A stretch of DNA of 64,000 bases. Source: Yersinia vastinensis (GTDB lineage: Bacteria > Pseudomonadota > Gammaproteobacteria > Enterobacterales > Enterobacteriaceae). The notes beneath the pieces are model-generated. The model did not search any database. It was not told the origin of the DNA and worked only from the letters and a program-made list of their open reading frames with translations. Position numbers and translations under genes: made by a program. The DNA is taken from positions 186,001 to 250,000 of the forward strand of contig NZ_CACVAF010000007.1 in assembly GCF_902726565.1 (NCBI RefSeq), read 5' to 3'. Positions 52,378-63,117 of this stretch are shown here, one piece after another (the first letter of the stretch is position 1; each line of letters opens with the position of its first letter).

Positions 52378-52395
52378 TGTCGCAATTTGCCGACA
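52378..52395 (-). promoter_or_regulatory. GlrR binding site 3 (glmY)
   Basis: TGTC-N10-GACA, perfect match (TGTCGCAATTTGCCGACA). Three sites in ~115 bases is the number found upstream of E. coli glmY. Confidence 0.85.
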
Positions 52396-52703
52396 ATTAA
52401 AAATAGTTATTTTAAATCAATAAGTTGAGATGGAAAGAATAAACGGCGATGAAAGTTATCCTTAGCCTCACTATCAGCCCCTTCCCCACCGCTGACCACT
52501 GCTTAAATAATTATCACGTTATAAATTATGAGATTTAATCACTTCTATAAATGAGTCACGCTAATGACCTGACTCTGGTTTCTGATGAAAAGATCGCCAA
52601 AGTGCAGAAAATAAAATACCGACAACGACTATGCCCATGACAAAGGGGCTTCATCGGTATCTGTCTCGGCGTTTCACTGACCTGTCATCTGGGAAACACT
52701 CAT
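52396..52703. other. Intergenic region between the glmY control region and the small exported protein genes
   Basis: About 310 bases. A second IHF-like match lies at 52415-52427 (AATCAATAAGTTG). Otherwise I see no gene, terminator or repeat; the promoter for the genes at 52704 and 53169 should be here. Confidence 0.4.
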
Positions 52704-53123
52704 ATGAAAATCCACTTTATCGTCATGGCCAGTGCACTGGTGGTCAGCGCCTTCGTCACCACCCAGCCATTGGCTACCCCACGCGTAAACCCAGAGTTGA
52801 TCAGCATGGGTTCGGCTGCTGATAATTTTTCGGTATATGGGATCCTAACAAGTTATTGGCTCAAGGATAAACGCGGTGAGATCCCAATAATGGTGACAAC
52901 CCAAGAGCACTTATTGATTACTGCTCATATATACGATCAATATGACAATGAAAAAGCGCAGACCGCGACACTGATTAATAACCGTTCAAAGGGAATGACA
53001 TTGCCATTAGAAAACTTTTCTGCCGGAGACTACCGATTAGTTATTACCTCATTAGATACAAATCATAGACATACGGATAAAACCTACTATATGACATTAA
53101 CAAATACGACTGGCGAGGATTAA
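52704..53123 (+). CDS. Small exported protein of unknown function (139 aa)
   Basis: Not recognised. Residues 1-24 are a signal peptide (IVMASALVVSAFVTTQPLA). The mature ~115 residues contain no cysteine and read as alternating short hydrophobic strands, suggesting a small beta-sandwich. The C-terminal stretch FSAGDYRLVITSLD...TYYMTL resembles the end of the next gene's product (VQPGTYQLIIELTD...TRTINI), so the two are probably diverged paralogues. AT-rich, between glmY and purL, which are neighbours in E. coli, suggesting an insertion. The upstream ribosome site is weak. Confidence 0.65.
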   Translation: MKIHFIVMASALVVSAFVTTQPLATPRVNPELISMGSAADNFSVYGILTSYWLKDKRGEIPIMVTTQEHLLITAHIYDQYDNEKAQTATLINNRSKGMTLPLENFSAGDYRLVITSLDTNHRHTDKTYYMTLTNTTGED

Positions 53124-53168
53124 CCTCATTAATAAAATATAAATCTGTCATACAAAGGAATCTACAGC

Positions 53169-53636
53169 ATGATAAACATTACGGTCCTGTTATTTCCCGC
53201 AGTTATCCTTTTCTCTCCTTTAGCCTTATCCAGCTTTGATAACCTCCGTAGTAGCACTAAAATATACAACGCCGTATCCACTGAAATTGCCCACTTACTG
53301 ACGATAGCAGCAAAGCAACAACAGAACACTTTAATTAACTATAATAGTTTTCCCGAATTTGATATTGAGTTTACCGGTTCATATTATAATAAAGAGTCAG
53401 CGGTGTATGAAATTTCATTTACATTGGAATCACAGGGAATGTTGAATTACAACGCATATATTATCAATAATAATGACATGGAAATGGATAATGATTTCGG
53501 ATACATTAACAATAATAAGAAGAACGTAAAGTTAAAAATGAACAGTGTTCAACCGGGAACATACCAGCTCATTATTGAACTTACAGATAATAGAAAAGAG
53601 ACAAAGACCCGAACCCGGACAATAAACATTTTATAA
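53169..53636 (+). CDS. Small exported protein of unknown function (155 aa)
   Basis: Not recognised. Start ATG 53169 with AAAGGA upstream. Residues 1-21 are a signal peptide (ITVLLFPAVILFSPLALS). The mature part is rich in Asn, Tyr, Ile and Lys without cysteine, with alternating strands like the upstream protein. It follows that gene by 45 bases on the same strand and ends before a terminator, so both form a two-gene unit. AT-rich. Likely periplasmic or secreted; role unknown. Confidence 0.65.
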   Translation: MINITVLLFPAVILFSPLALSSFDNLRSSTKIYNAVSTEIAHLLTIAAKQQQNTLINYNSFPEFDIEFTGSYYNKESAVYEISFTLESQGMLNYNAYIINNNDMEMDNDFGYINNNKKNVKLKMNSVQPGTYQLIIELTDNRKETKTRTRTINIL

Positions 53637-53664
53637 ATAATTCAATACCGCTATTTGAGATTAA

Positions 53665-53687
53665 GGGGGCATATTGCCCCCTCTTTC
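53665..53687. terminator. Terminator between the 155-aa gene and purL
   Basis: GGGGGCATATTGCCCCC hairpin followed by TCTTTC on the plus strand, between convergent genes; it is also just three bases from the purL stop. Confidence 0.75.
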
Positions 53688-53689
53688 AA

Positions 53690-56600
53690 TTAGCCTAATT
53701 GCTTACGCGCATTACGGAACATACGCATCCACGGGCTATCCTCGCCCCACTCTTCTGGGTGCCAAGAGTGACTGACTGTGCGGAAGACACGCTCAGGATG
53801 CGGCATCATAACCGTTGCACGGCCGCTAGCACTGGTCACGGCCGTAATACCATGAGCCGAACCATTCGGGTTAGCAGGGTATTGCTCGGTGACTACGCCT
53901 TGGTTATTAACAAAGCGCAATGCCACCAGATTGTTCTGCTCTATTGTTGCCAAATGGGCCGCATCACGAACTTCAACCTGCCCTTCACCGTGTGAAACCG
54001 CAATTGGCATACGAGAACCGGCCATATCCTGCATAAACAGTGATGGGCTATTCGCCACTTCCACCAGACTGAAACGCGCTTCAAAGCGATCAGACACGTT
54101 GCGAACAAAGCGTGGCCAGTGCTCAGCACCGGGGATAAGATCACGCAGATTAGACATCATCTGGCAACCGTTACACACCCCCAACGCAAGCGTTTCGGAG
54201 CGATGGAAGAACGCTTCGAACTCATCACGTACACGCGTATTGAACAGGATAGACTTCGCCCAACCTTCACCTGCACCTAATACGTCGCCGTAAGAGAAAC
54301 CACCACAGGCCACTAAGGTCTGGAAGGATTGCAAATCCGTGCGCCCTGCCAGTAAGTCACTCATATGCACGTCAACGGCATCAAAACCAGCGCGGTGGAA
54401 AGCCGCCGCCATCTCAACGTGCGAGTTGACCCCTTGCTCACGCAGCACCGCTACTTTTGGTCGCGCTTGCTTGATAATGTAAGGTGCGGCGATATCTTCA
54501 GACGGATCAAAGGTTAGCTTCACATTCAGGCCAGGATCACTTTCATCCTGTTTCGCCAGATGTTCCTGATCCGCACAATCCGGGTTATCGCGCAGACGCT
54601 GCATTTGCCAAGTGGTTTCAGCCCACCACAAGCGCAGGGTACTGCGTTTTTCGCTGTACACCACCTCGGTGCCACTGCGGATATCAAAGATATCCCCCTC
54701 AACCGCACGCCCCAGATAGTGAATACAGTTTGCCAGACCATGCTCTGCCAACACTTTTTCCACTGCTGCTTGCTGCTCGGCACGCACTTGAATCACAGCA
54801 CCCAGTTCCTCATTAAACAACGCAGCCAATGCATCGTCACCCAAGGCCTGAATATCCGCTTGCACGCCACAATGACCGGCAAAGGCCATTTCAGCCAACG
54901 TCACCAGCAGACCACCATCGGAGCGGTCGTGATAGGCCAGTAATGCCTGATCCGCCACTAAACGCTGCATCGCATTGAAGAAACCAGCCAACTGTTGCAC
55001 ATCACGCACATCAGCAGGTTTATCCCCTAACTGACGATAAACCTGTGTCAGGGCAGTGGCCCCCAGAGCATTGTGACCTGCGCCTAAATCAATCAACAGC
55101 AGCGCATTATCACCCTTATCAGTTCGCAATTGCGGCGTGACGGTGTGGCGCACATCTTCGACGCGAGCAAATGCCGTGATTACCAGAGACAACGGCGAAG
55201 TCATTTCACGCTGCTCATCGCCCTCCTGCCAGCGGGTTTTCATCGACATAGAGTCTTTGCCCACCGGGATGGTGATTTCCAGCGCTGGGCATAATTCTTC
55301 ACCCACAGCACGCACCGCGTCATACAAACCGGCATCTTCACCTGGGTGCCCAGCAGCAGACATCCAGTTAGCCGACAGTTTGATGCGCTTGAGTTCACCA
55401 ATTTGCGTCGCCGCAATGTTGGTCAACGCTTCACCCACAGCCAGACGAGCAGAGGCCGCAAAGTCCAGCAAGGCTACTGGCGCACGTTCGCCCAGAGACA
55501 TGGCTTCGCCATAGTAGCTGTCCAAACTGGCACTGGTGACGGCACAATCAGCGACCGGAATCTGCCACGGACCGACCATCTGGTCGCGAGTTACCATGCC
55601 GGTAACAGTGCGATCGCCGATGGTTATCAAGAAGGTTTTCTCAGCAACCGCCGGCAAATGCATCACACGTTTTACTGCATCAGCAATACTGATTTCAGCC
55701 CGTTGTAGCGCCTCACCCTGTGCCTGGAGGCGGGTCACATCACGCAGCATTTTGGGCGTTTTGCCTAATAGCACATCCAGCGGCATATCAATGGGCTGAT
55801 TGTTGAAATGGCGGTCATTCAAGGTCAAATGTTTTTCTTCGGTGGCTTCACCGATAACAGCATAAGGCGCACGTTCGCGACGGCAAATTTCATCAAATTG
55901 CGCCATCTGTGCTGGAGCTACTGCCAGAACATAACGTTCTTGAGATTCGTTGCACCACACTTCCAACGGACTCATGCCCGGCTCATCGTTAAGGATGTCG
56001 CGCAGCTCAAAACGACCACCGCGACCACCGTCACTGACCAACTCAGGCATGGCATTAGATAAACCGCCCGCACCGACATCATGAATAAACAGAATCGGGT
56101 TGTGATCGCCTAACTGCCAGCAACGGTCGATCACTTCCTGACAACGGCGTTCCATTTCTGGGTTATCGCGCTGTACTGAAGCAAAATCCAGATCCGCATC
56201 TGACTGACCGGAGGCCATGGAAGAAGCTGCACCACCGCCCAATCCAATATTCATCGCTGGCCCACCAAGCACCACCAACTTGGCACCGACGACTATCTCA
56301 CCTTTTTGCACATGATCAGCACGGATATTACCTATCCCACCAGCCAACATAATAGGCTTATGGTAGCCACGCAATTCGGTACCGTTATGGCTATTGACGC
56401 GCTCTTCATAGGTACGGAAATAGCCCAATAATGCAGGACGACCAAATTCGTTATTAAATGCCGCACCGCCTAGTGGGCCTTCGGTCATAATATCCAGCGC
56501 GGTCACAATGCGTTCTGGCTTACCGAAATTCTCTTCCCATGGCTGTTCAAAGCCCGGAATACGCAGGTTAGAAACGGAGAAACCCACCAATCCAGCTTTA

Positions 56601-57580
56601 GGTTTAGCGCCACGCCCGGTAGCACCTTCATCACGGATTTCGCCACCTGAGCCGGTCGCCGCCCCCGGCCACGGTGAAATGGCTGTTGGGTGGTTATGGG
56701 TTTCTACTTTCATCAAGATATGTGCCGCTTCCTGATGGTAGCCATAGACACCATTTTCTGGTGCCGCAAAGAAACGTCCAACCTGAGAACCTTCCATGAC
56801 CGCCGCATTGTCTTTATAAGCAGACAGCACGTAATCCGGTGTGTGTTCAAAGGTATTTTTGATCATCTTAAACAGTGTCTTAGGCTGATTCACACCGTCA
56901 ATTATCCAGTCCGCATTAAAAATCTTATGGCGGCAATGCTCGGAGTTTGCCTGTGCGAACATGTACAGCTCAATATCTGTCGGATTGCGCCCAAGGCCAG
57001 TAAAAGCAGTCAGCAGATAATCGATTTCATCCGGTGCCAGTGCCAGACCCAATTTAATGTTGGCCTGCTCTAATGCACTGCGGCCCTGAGTCAGAATATC
57101 GACCCGCTGTACCGGGGCTGGCTGATGATGAGAGAACAACTGCTCAGCCTGCTGCAAATCGGTAAACACCGTTTCCATCATGCGGTCATGCAGCAACGCC
57201 GACAATTGTTGCCATTGGCTGTCATTCAGGCCCGGGCCTTGTATATAGAAAGCCAGACCGCGCTCAAGACGCAGAACCTGCGGTAAAGCACAATTGTGTG
57301 CAATATCTGTCGCTTTGGAAGACCACGGGGAAATGGTTCCGGGCCTTGGAGTAACCAGAAGTAAGCGCCCTTGTGGCGCATGTTCCGGGAGAGATGGCCC
57401 ATATTGAAGCAGCCGTTGGAGTCTGGCGTGTTCTTCAGCGCTCAATGGGGCGCTGACATCGGCAAAGTGAACATATTCAGCGTAGATATCATCTACCGGC
57501 AGATGAGCGTCCTGACAACGGGACAGCAGTTTGGTAATACGAAAAGCCGACAAAGCGGGCGAACCACGCAGTATTTCCAT
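53690..57580 (-). CDS. purL: Phosphoribosylformylglycinamidine synthase
   Basis: Fourth step of purine synthesis, converting FGAR to FGAM with glutamine. 1296 residues, the large single-chain type: N-terminal PurS-like domain, FGAM synthase core ([28 protein letters not shown] region) and a C-terminal glutaminase with nucleophile Cys about 1136 in [13 protein letters not shown], and catalytic His/Glu near PHPERVFR. A PurR operator lies upstream. Confidence 0.98.
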   Translation of the reverse strand: MEILRGSPALSAFRITKLLSRCQDAHLPVDDIYAEYVHFADVSAPLSAEEHARLQRLLQYGPSLPEHAPQGRLLLVTPRPGTISPWSSKATDIAHNCALPQVLRLERGLAFYIQGPGLNDSQWQQLSALLHDRMMETVFTDLQQAEQLFSHHQPAPVQRVDILTQGRSALEQANIKLGLALAPDEIDYLLTAFTGLGRNPTDIELYMFAQANSEHCRHKIFNADWIIDGVNQPKTLFKMIKNTFEHTPDYVLSAYKDNAAVMEGSQVGRFFAAPENGVYGYHQEAAHILMKVETHNHPTAISPWPGAATGSGGEIRDEGATGRGAKPKAGLVGFSVSNLRIPGFEQPWEENFGKPERIVTALDIMTEGPLGGAAFNNEFGRPALLGYFRTYEERVNSHNGTELRGYHKPIMLAGGIGNIRADHVQKGEIVVGAKLVVLGGPAMNIGLGGGAASSMASGQSDADLDFASVQRDNPEMERRCQEVIDRCWQLGDHNPILFIHDVGAGGLSNAMPELVSDGGRGGRFELRDILNDEPGMSPLEVWCNESQERYVLAVAPAQMAQFDEICRRERAPYAVIGEATEEKHLTLNDRHFNNQPIDMPLDVLLGKTPKMLRDVTRLQAQGEALQRAEISIADAVKRVMHLPAVAEKTFLITIGDRTVTGMVTRDQMVGPWQIPVADCAVTSASLDSYYGEAMSLGERAPVALLDFAASARLAVGEALTNIAATQIGELKRIKLSANWMSAAGHPGEDAGLYDAVRAVGEELCPALEITIPVGKDSMSMKTRWQEGDEQREMTSPLSLVITAFARVEDVRHTVTPQLRTDKGDNALLLIDLGAGHNALGATALTQVYRQLGDKPADVRDVQQLAGFFNAMQRLVADQALLAYHDRSDGGLLVTLAEMAFAGHCGVQADIQALGDDALAALFNEELGAVIQVRAEQQAAVEKVLAEHGLANCIHYLGRAVEGDIFDIRSGTEVVYSEKRSTLRLWWAETTWQMQRLRDNPDCADQEHLAKQDESDPGLNVKLTFDPSEDIAAPYIIKQARPKVAVLREQGVNSHVEMAAAFHRAGFDAVDVHMSDLLAGRTDLQSFQTLVACGGFSYGDVLGAGEGWAKSILFNTRVRDEFEAFFHRSETLALGVCNGCQMMSNLRDLIPGAEHWPRFVRNVSDRFEARFSLVEVANSPSLFMQDMAGSRMPIAVSHGEGQVEVRDAAHLATIEQNNLVALRFVNNQGVVTEQYPANPNGSAHGITAVTSASGRATVMMPHPERVFRTVSHSWHPEEWGEDSPWMRMFRNARKQLG

Positions 57581-57676
57581 AATCTAAGTTTCTCTCGTCT
57601 TCGAAGCGACTGGAACAGCACTTCATTGGGCGCAACAGGGGAAAACGCGCGCCATTATAGTGAATCTAAGCCGCCG

Positions 57677-57692
57677 ACGAAACCGTTTGCGT
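57677..57692 (-). promoter_or_regulatory. PurR operator of purL
   Basis: On the minus strand ACGCAAACGGTTTCGT, one mismatch to the PurR consensus ACGCAAACGTTTTCGT, 97 bases before the purL start. Confidence 0.88.
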
Positions 57693-57878
57693 ATCTATTA
57701 TTAATAATTGCGTCAGAAACCTCTGTCAGAGATCTACAGCGAATAGCGGATAAATAAGCACGCAATAAAGTTGCACACTGACGATTTGTTGCGCAAAATG
57801 CCACTCCCCTGGGGATTTAACCATGTTGATTTTCGCTTTACAACGCACATATAAAGAGCGCTGCCGAGAGATAACTAT

Positions 57879-59339
57879 TTGACGCGCATAAAATTAAATT
57901 ACTTTGTCATCGGTGTAGTTGCCATACTTCTGGCCCTCGCGCTGTGGCCCAATATTCCTTGGCGCAATGGCCAAGAGGGGCAACTGGACCGTATAAAAGC
58001 CCGTGGTGAACTGCGAGTTAGCACAATAAGTTCACCGCTGATTTACTCAACCGGAAAGGATGGCCCTTCCGGTCTCGACTATGAGCTGGCAAAACGTTTT
58101 GCTGACTATCTAGGGGTCAAGCTGGTGATGACTCCGCATCATAATATTAACGATCTATTTGATGCTTTAGATAGCGACGATGCCGACATGCTGGCCGCTG
58201 GGCTGATTTATAACAGTGAACGCCTTAACCGGGCGCGCACCGGCCCCGCTTATTATTCTGTGTCACAACAATTGGTATACCGATTGGGCCAACCACGACC
58301 AAAATCATTCAGTGATTTAAAAGGTCAACTGATTGTCGCCTCCGGTTCCGCCCATATGACCACCTTGAAGCAGCTCAAACAGAGCAAATATCCGGACCTT
58401 AACTGGGGTTCATCCATTGATCGCTCGGGAAAAGAGCTGCTCGAGCAAGTCGCTGAGGGCAAACTCGACTATACCCTTGGCGATTCTGTCACTATCGCGC
58501 TGCTGCAACGCATCCACCCACAATTGGCAGTGGCTTTTGACGTGACAGATGAAGAACCCGTCACTTGGTATTTCCAGCAAGGTAATGATGACAGCCTGTA
58601 TGCTGCAATGCTCGATTTCTATAGTCAGATGGTTGAGGATGGCAGTTTAGCGCGGCTGGAGGAAAAATATCTGGGCCATGTCGGCAGCTTTGATTATGTC
58701 GATACTAAAACTTTCCTGTCGGCCATCGATAATGTGCTGCCCGCCTTCCAGCATCTGTTTGAAAAACACGCTGGCGAAATCGACTGGAAATTACTGGCAG
58801 CAATTGCTTATCAGGAATCCCACTGGAACCCACAGGCCACATCACCGACTGGAGTTCGCGGTCTGATGATGTTAACCCGTGCCACCGCCAGTGGGTTGGG
58901 AGTTAAAGACCGGGTTGATCCTGAGGAAAGCATTAGAGGCGGCTCCATTTATTTGCAGCGCTTGATGAAAAAAGTACCGGATACCATTCCAGAAGATGAG
59001 CGAATCTGGTTCGCACTGGCCGCCTATAATTTGGGTTACGGCCATATGCTGGATGCCCGCCGGCTGACCAAAAGTCAGAACGGTAACCCGGATAGCTGGG
59101 TTGACGTAAAAATGCGGTTACCGATGTTAAGCCAAAAACGCTACTACCCAAGCACCACTTATGGTTATGCCCGTGGTCACGAAGCCTATAACTATGTCGA
59201 AAACATTCGCCGTTATCAGGTGAGTTTGGTGGGATATTTGCAGGAAAAAGAGAAAAAAGCAGCCCAACATGCCGCTATTGAGGCTGAACTGGGCAAAGCT
59301 TATCCGGTTGTCGGTCCTGGCTGGTCAATCAATAATTAG
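57879..59339 (+). CDS. mltF: Membrane-bound lytic transglycosylase F
   Basis: Outer-membrane-associated lytic transglycosylase that cleaves peptidoglycan glycan strands. Start is TTG 57879 with GAGAG upstream; the first residues ([23 protein letters not shown]) match E. coli MltF. An N-terminal membrane/signal segment is followed by a bacterial solute-binding protein type 3 domain (about 40-265) that regulates activity, and a C-terminal SLT domain (about 295-440) with catalytic Glu about 313 in [20 protein letters not shown]. 486 residues. Divergent from purL. Confidence 0.95.
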   Translation: MTRIKLNYFVIGVVAILLALALWPNIPWRNGQEGQLDRIKARGELRVSTISSPLIYSTGKDGPSGLDYELAKRFADYLGVKLVMTPHHNINDLFDALDSDDADMLAAGLIYNSERLNRARTGPAYYSVSQQLVYRLGQPRPKSFSDLKGQLIVASGSAHMTTLKQLKQSKYPDLNWGSSIDRSGKELLEQVAEGKLDYTLGDSVTIALLQRIHPQLAVAFDVTDEEPVTWYFQQGNDDSLYAAMLDFYSQMVEDGSLARLEEKYLGHVGSFDYVDTKTFLSAIDNVLPAFQHLFEKHAGEIDWKLLAAIAYQESHWNPQATSPTGVRGLMMLTRATASGLGVKDRVDPEESIRGGSIYLQRLMKKVPDTIPEDERIWFALAAYNLGYGHMLDARRLTKSQNGNPDSWVDVKMRLPMLSQKRYYPSTTYGYARGHEAYNYVENIRRYQVSLVGYLQEKEKKAAQHAAIEAELGKAYPVVGPGWSINN

Positions 59340-59397
59340 TGAGTTTCAGCTTTGACGTTGCAAAAGCAACGGCGCAGTCAATCACATCGTGTATGCG

Positions 59398-60024
<627 letters not shown>

Positions 60025-60059
60025 TTAATGTTCAGACAGGATAAAAATCATTCAGACCA

Positions 60060-61124
60060 ATGGATGCCAAACAGATGAAGCTCAGCAAGAAAAATGCCGC
60101 GACTGTACGCAAAACCCTTAAGGGATGGGCTAATGAGGGTGTGATTGGGGAAGAAGAGCATCAGCGCCTATTGGCAAATATTGATGTTCAGCCCTTTGAT
60201 TGGCGTCGGCTGGCCGGTTATGCCTTTCTTGCCGCACTGGCTTCGCTGGTCATCGCCATTGGCAGCCTGATGGCCGATACTTTCCTATTAGATTGGATTA
60301 GCCAGTTCTTCCGTTTTGATCCCCCCGTGAGAGTTGCAGTCACAAGTGTGCTGGCGGCGGCTTTCTATGCTTGGGGTTTTTACCGCCGCCGACAAGACCC
60401 CAGCAAAATCTATAGCAATGAAGCGGTATTATTTCTCGGTGTCATCATGACCGCTGCCGCCATCGCCCAACTTGGCGTGTGGCTGGATAATGGCAGTGGT
60501 CGTATTTCTGCGTTATTACTACTGGGCACGGTTATCTATGCGCTGGTGGGTTGGTTTGGTCGCTCGCCACTGGTATGGCTGTTCGCCTTGCTGTCATTGG
60601 GGAATGCCTTTGGTGCAGAAACCGGTTACCTCTCAGGTTGGGGAGCTTACTGGCTAGGCATGAGTTATCCCATACGCTTTATTGCCTTTGGTTTGTTGAT
60701 GTGTGCGTCAGCACTGGCATTGCAACCTCAACTGGCCGCTCGCAGACTTGAGAGAGTTTCACTGGCCATGGGGCTGCTTTATCTGTTTATCGCCTTGTGG
60801 TTGTTGTCTATTTTTGGCAATTACGGCGACATAGACCATTGGTATCAGGTGCGCCAGATTGAGCTGCTTCATTGGAGTCTCTTGTTTGCCATTGCAGCGG
60901 GTATCGCGATTTGGTTGGGGCTAAAACGAGATGATGCCATGCTGCGCGGCTTTGGCCTGACATTTCTTGCCATCAACCTCTATACCCGCTTCTTTGAGTT
61001 CTTTTGGGATGCCATGCCAAAGACCATTTTCTTCCTGCTGTTGGGTATCAGCTTATGGTTGCTCGGTAGGCATGCCGAACGGATTTGGCGGTTAGGGCAT
61101 CATGAAGATGATGTCACTCATTAA
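60060..61124 (+). CDS. DUF2157 domain membrane protein
   Basis: 354-residue protein with a cytoplasmic helical N-terminus (about 1-50) resembling DUF2157 and then about nine or ten membrane segments. The first membrane segment starts near residue 55 (YAFLAALASLVIAIGSLM). Function unknown. It is not between tadA and pgpC in E. coli. An ATG at residue 6 is an alternative start. Ends before a long inverted repeat. Confidence 0.75.
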   Translation: MDAKQMKLSKKNAATVRKTLKGWANEGVIGEEEHQRLLANIDVQPFDWRRLAGYAFLAALASLVIAIGSLMADTFLLDWISQFFRFDPPVRVAVTSVLAAAFYAWGFYRRRQDPSKIYSNEAVLFLGVIMTAAAIAQLGVWLDNGSGRISALLLLGTVIYALVGWFGRSPLVWLFALLSLGNAFGAETGYLSGWGAYWLGMSYPIRFIAFGLLMCASALALQPQLAARRLERVSLAMGLLYLFIALWLLSIFGNYGDIDHWYQVRQIELLHWSLLFAIAAGIAIWLGLKRDDAMLRGFGLTFLAINLYTRFFEFFWDAMPKTIFFLLLGISLWLLGRHAERIWRLGHHEDDVTH

Positions 61125-61134
61125 CGTATATTCT

Positions 61135-61195
61135 CTTCGTCTTTGAAGCTGCAGGGGTGTTAGCTGCGCACACCCCTGCAGCTTCAAGAGCGAAG
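61135..61195. repeat. Long inverted repeat between convergent genes
   Basis: 26-base arms (23 of 26 pair; the inner 18 bases TTGAAGCTGCAGGGGTGT pair perfectly) around a nine-base loop, 10 bases past the DUF2157 gene and ending 2 bases before the pgpC stop. No T-run, so not a classic terminator; possibly a palindromic repeat unit or RNA hairpin that protects both 3' ends. Confidence 0.75.
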
Positions 61196-61197
61196 GG

Positions 61198-61881
61198 TTA
61201 CTCCAACTGCTGCAACTCACCCGTTCCACTCACCCGCCAGCGGTGCTCACAATATTTCAACAGCGGGTTGTCCTGCTTACTGTCACTGTACCCACTGTAG
61301 AGTTTCAAAGGAGACCCCAGCCGCTGCTCTAATTGCACCACTTTCTCTGGCCCTAAGCAGCGCAGTGGTAGCACCCAGCCGCCATTACGCCGCGCCATAC
61401 GGCTACCGACCAACTGTAAACGTGGCATGAATTCCGAGTCGTGATAAACCTGTTCGACCAACTGTTGTGGCGAGCCGGTAATCAACCATACATCGGTGTC
61501 TGTACGGTCCAGATATTGACGCAAGCGCATCATGACAACCGGAAACTCCGTCACTTTCTGTCGAAACTCCTGCACAAAACGTAATTCCAGATCTTTCAGG
61601 TGCGCTTCAGATCGCCCAAAGGTTATCGCCCACAGCAGCAGGCTCACCGGCCAGCGTGCGCAGCGCCCTCCCACCAGTAATCCCAGCCCAATGACTGGCA
61701 AGAGTGGAATAACCAACAAAAGATTCAGTGGTAAATGACGCAACAGAAAACGCAAAAAGCTGCCAAACATATCCTGCTGATGCAAAGTGCCATCTAAATC
61801 AAAGAAAACAACCCGTTTAACACTTTCCGGCTGAGGCTCTGCCCTGTGTTCAAAGGCCGATTTGGCGTGCTTCACACTCAA
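61198..61881 (-). CDS. pgpC: Phosphatidylglycerophosphatase C (YfhB)
   Basis: HAD-family phosphatase that makes phosphatidylglycerol from its phosphate at the inner membrane. 227 residues: nucleophile motif FFDLDGTL (D28, D30), one hydrophobic segment (about 47-72), motif II LITGSPQQL and a C-terminal Asp in SDSKQDNPLL. N-terminus ~15 residues longer than E. coli. Same neighbourhood as in E. coli (tadA-pgpC-yfhH), here with the murQ gene added. Confidence 0.92.
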   Translation of the reverse strand: MSVKHAKSAFEHRAEPQPESVKRVVFFDLDGTLHQQDMFGSFLRFLLRHLPLNLLLVIPLLPVIGLGLLVGGRCARWPVSLLLWAITFGRSEAHLKDLELRFVQEFRQKVTEFPVVMMRLRQYLDRTDTDVWLITGSPQQLVEQVYHDSEFMPRLQLVGSRMARRNGGWVLPLRCLGPEKVVQLEQRLGSPLKLYSGYSDSKQDNPLLKYCEHRWRVSGTGELQQLE

Positions 61882-61915
61882 AACATCACTCCTATTTTCA
61901 ATACAAAACCCACCT

Positions 61916-62031
61916 TATACCCAATAGATTTCATGATACAGGAAGGCGACTTACAAGCTCACCCCATGAGCTGATGACTCTGGTGACCACGAGCAGCCAA
62001 CCCACCAGCAAATTGAAAGATGAAAGGTATT
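61916..62031. repeat. ERIC element, diverged, at the 3' end of murQ
   Basis: 116 bases from TATACCCAATAGATTTCA to ATGAAAGGTATT. The ERIC blocks CAGGAAGGCG, GAGCAGCCAACCCACCAGCA and AATTGAAAGATGAAAGGTAT are recognisable, with divergence in the centre. Its right end overlaps the murQ stop codon. Confidence 0.85.
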
Positions 62032-62917
62032 ACAATGCTGCGCGCAGATACCCGTTATGTCGCTGTAAATCCGAATTAGCCTGCTCAGCACTGACACCTT
62101 TTAAGATCATCAAAATAGCGGGTTTCACTTCAAATCCCGTTTGTGACAAGGCATTTTCAGCCTCTGCGCGGCCGGCTCCGGTAGCTTCAACAACAATACG
62201 ACAAGCACGATCAACGAGTTTTTCATTGGTCGCTTTCACATCGACCATCAAATTTTGATAGACCTTGCCCAACTTAACCATAGCTCCGGTGGATAACATA
62301 TTCAGCACTAATTTCTGAGCAGTCCCTGACTTCATACGGGTAGAACCCGTCAGAGCCTCCGGCCCGACAACGGGTGAGATTGCTACCTGAGCCTCTTGTG
62401 CGATAGGAGAATCTGGGTTGCAGGAAATTGCGGCCGTTGGACAACCGAGCTGGCGGGCATAGCGTAGCGCACCAATGACATAAGGTGTACGCCCCGAAGC
62501 GGCCAATCCAACAACCATATCTGTTGGCGTCAGTTTTAAATCTTGTAAATCTCGCTCACCAAGCAAAATATCATCTTCAGCGCCTTCGACCGCTTTGAGC
62601 AACGCTCCGGGGCCTCCAGCAATGAGTCCTACCACCATGCCATGCGGTACACCGAAGGTCGGTGGGCATTCTGATGCATCCAAAACCCCAAGCCGGCCAC
62701 TGGTTCCGGCTCCAAGATAAATTAAGCGCCCCCCCTGCTTTAAAGCTTCTGCCGCTAAATCGACCGCCTGAGCTATAGCCGGAATAACCAACCGGATCGC
62801 TTCAGGTACTTTGCGATCCTCATCATTAAAGCGAGTCAACATCTCCAATGTGGAGAGCTTATCTAAATCCATCGTGGCCAGATTGCGACTTTCAGAAATC
62901 AAAGCGCCCAAATTCAT
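62030..62917 (-). CDS. murQ: N-acetylmuramic acid 6-phosphate etherase
   Basis: Splits MurNAc-6-P into GlcNAc-6-P and lactate during cell-wall recycling. Start ATG 62917 ([12 protein letters not shown]) has GAGG at good spacing; an ATG 33 bases earlier gives an extension not seen in the family. The 295-residue product has the SIS motif [19 protein letters not shown], the catalytic Glu in VEGAEDD and [20 protein letters not shown]. The stop codon overlaps an ERIC end. No MurP permease is in the window. Confidence 0.95.
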   Translation of the reverse strand: MNLGALISESRNLATMDLDKLSTLEMLTRFNDEDRKVPEAIRLVIPAIAQAVDLAAEALKQGGRLIYLGAGTSGRLGVLDASECPPTFGVPHGMVVGLIAGGPGALLKAVEGAEDDILLGERDLQDLKLTPTDMVVGLAASGRTPYVIGALRYARQLGCPTAAISCNPDSPIAQEAQVAISPVVGPEALTGSTRMKSGTAQKLVLNMLSTGAMVKLGKVYQNLMVDVKATNEKLVDRACRIVVEATGAGRAEAENALSQTGFEVKPAILMILKGVSAEQANSDLQRHNGYLRAAL

Positions 62918-63117
62918 GATTTTTTCCTCATTGGATTTTTCACTCATCATAATTTAGTTGTAGCCGAAAGGTATCAAAACGCGTGTTTTCTTGTTCCAGT
63001 CATCGGAATCTTACAAAAAAAGAGTGCTATTCTCCCTGACTTGACCTTCGACTTAATTATTTATGGGTATTATTAACCAACTTGGCAGAATAATTTCCCC
63101 TATTCAGGAACTGATTT

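Noticed and set aside
52631-52822. 63-residue frame overlapping the start of the 139-aa exported protein
   Set aside because: The other frame has a signal peptide and fits the downstream paralogue.
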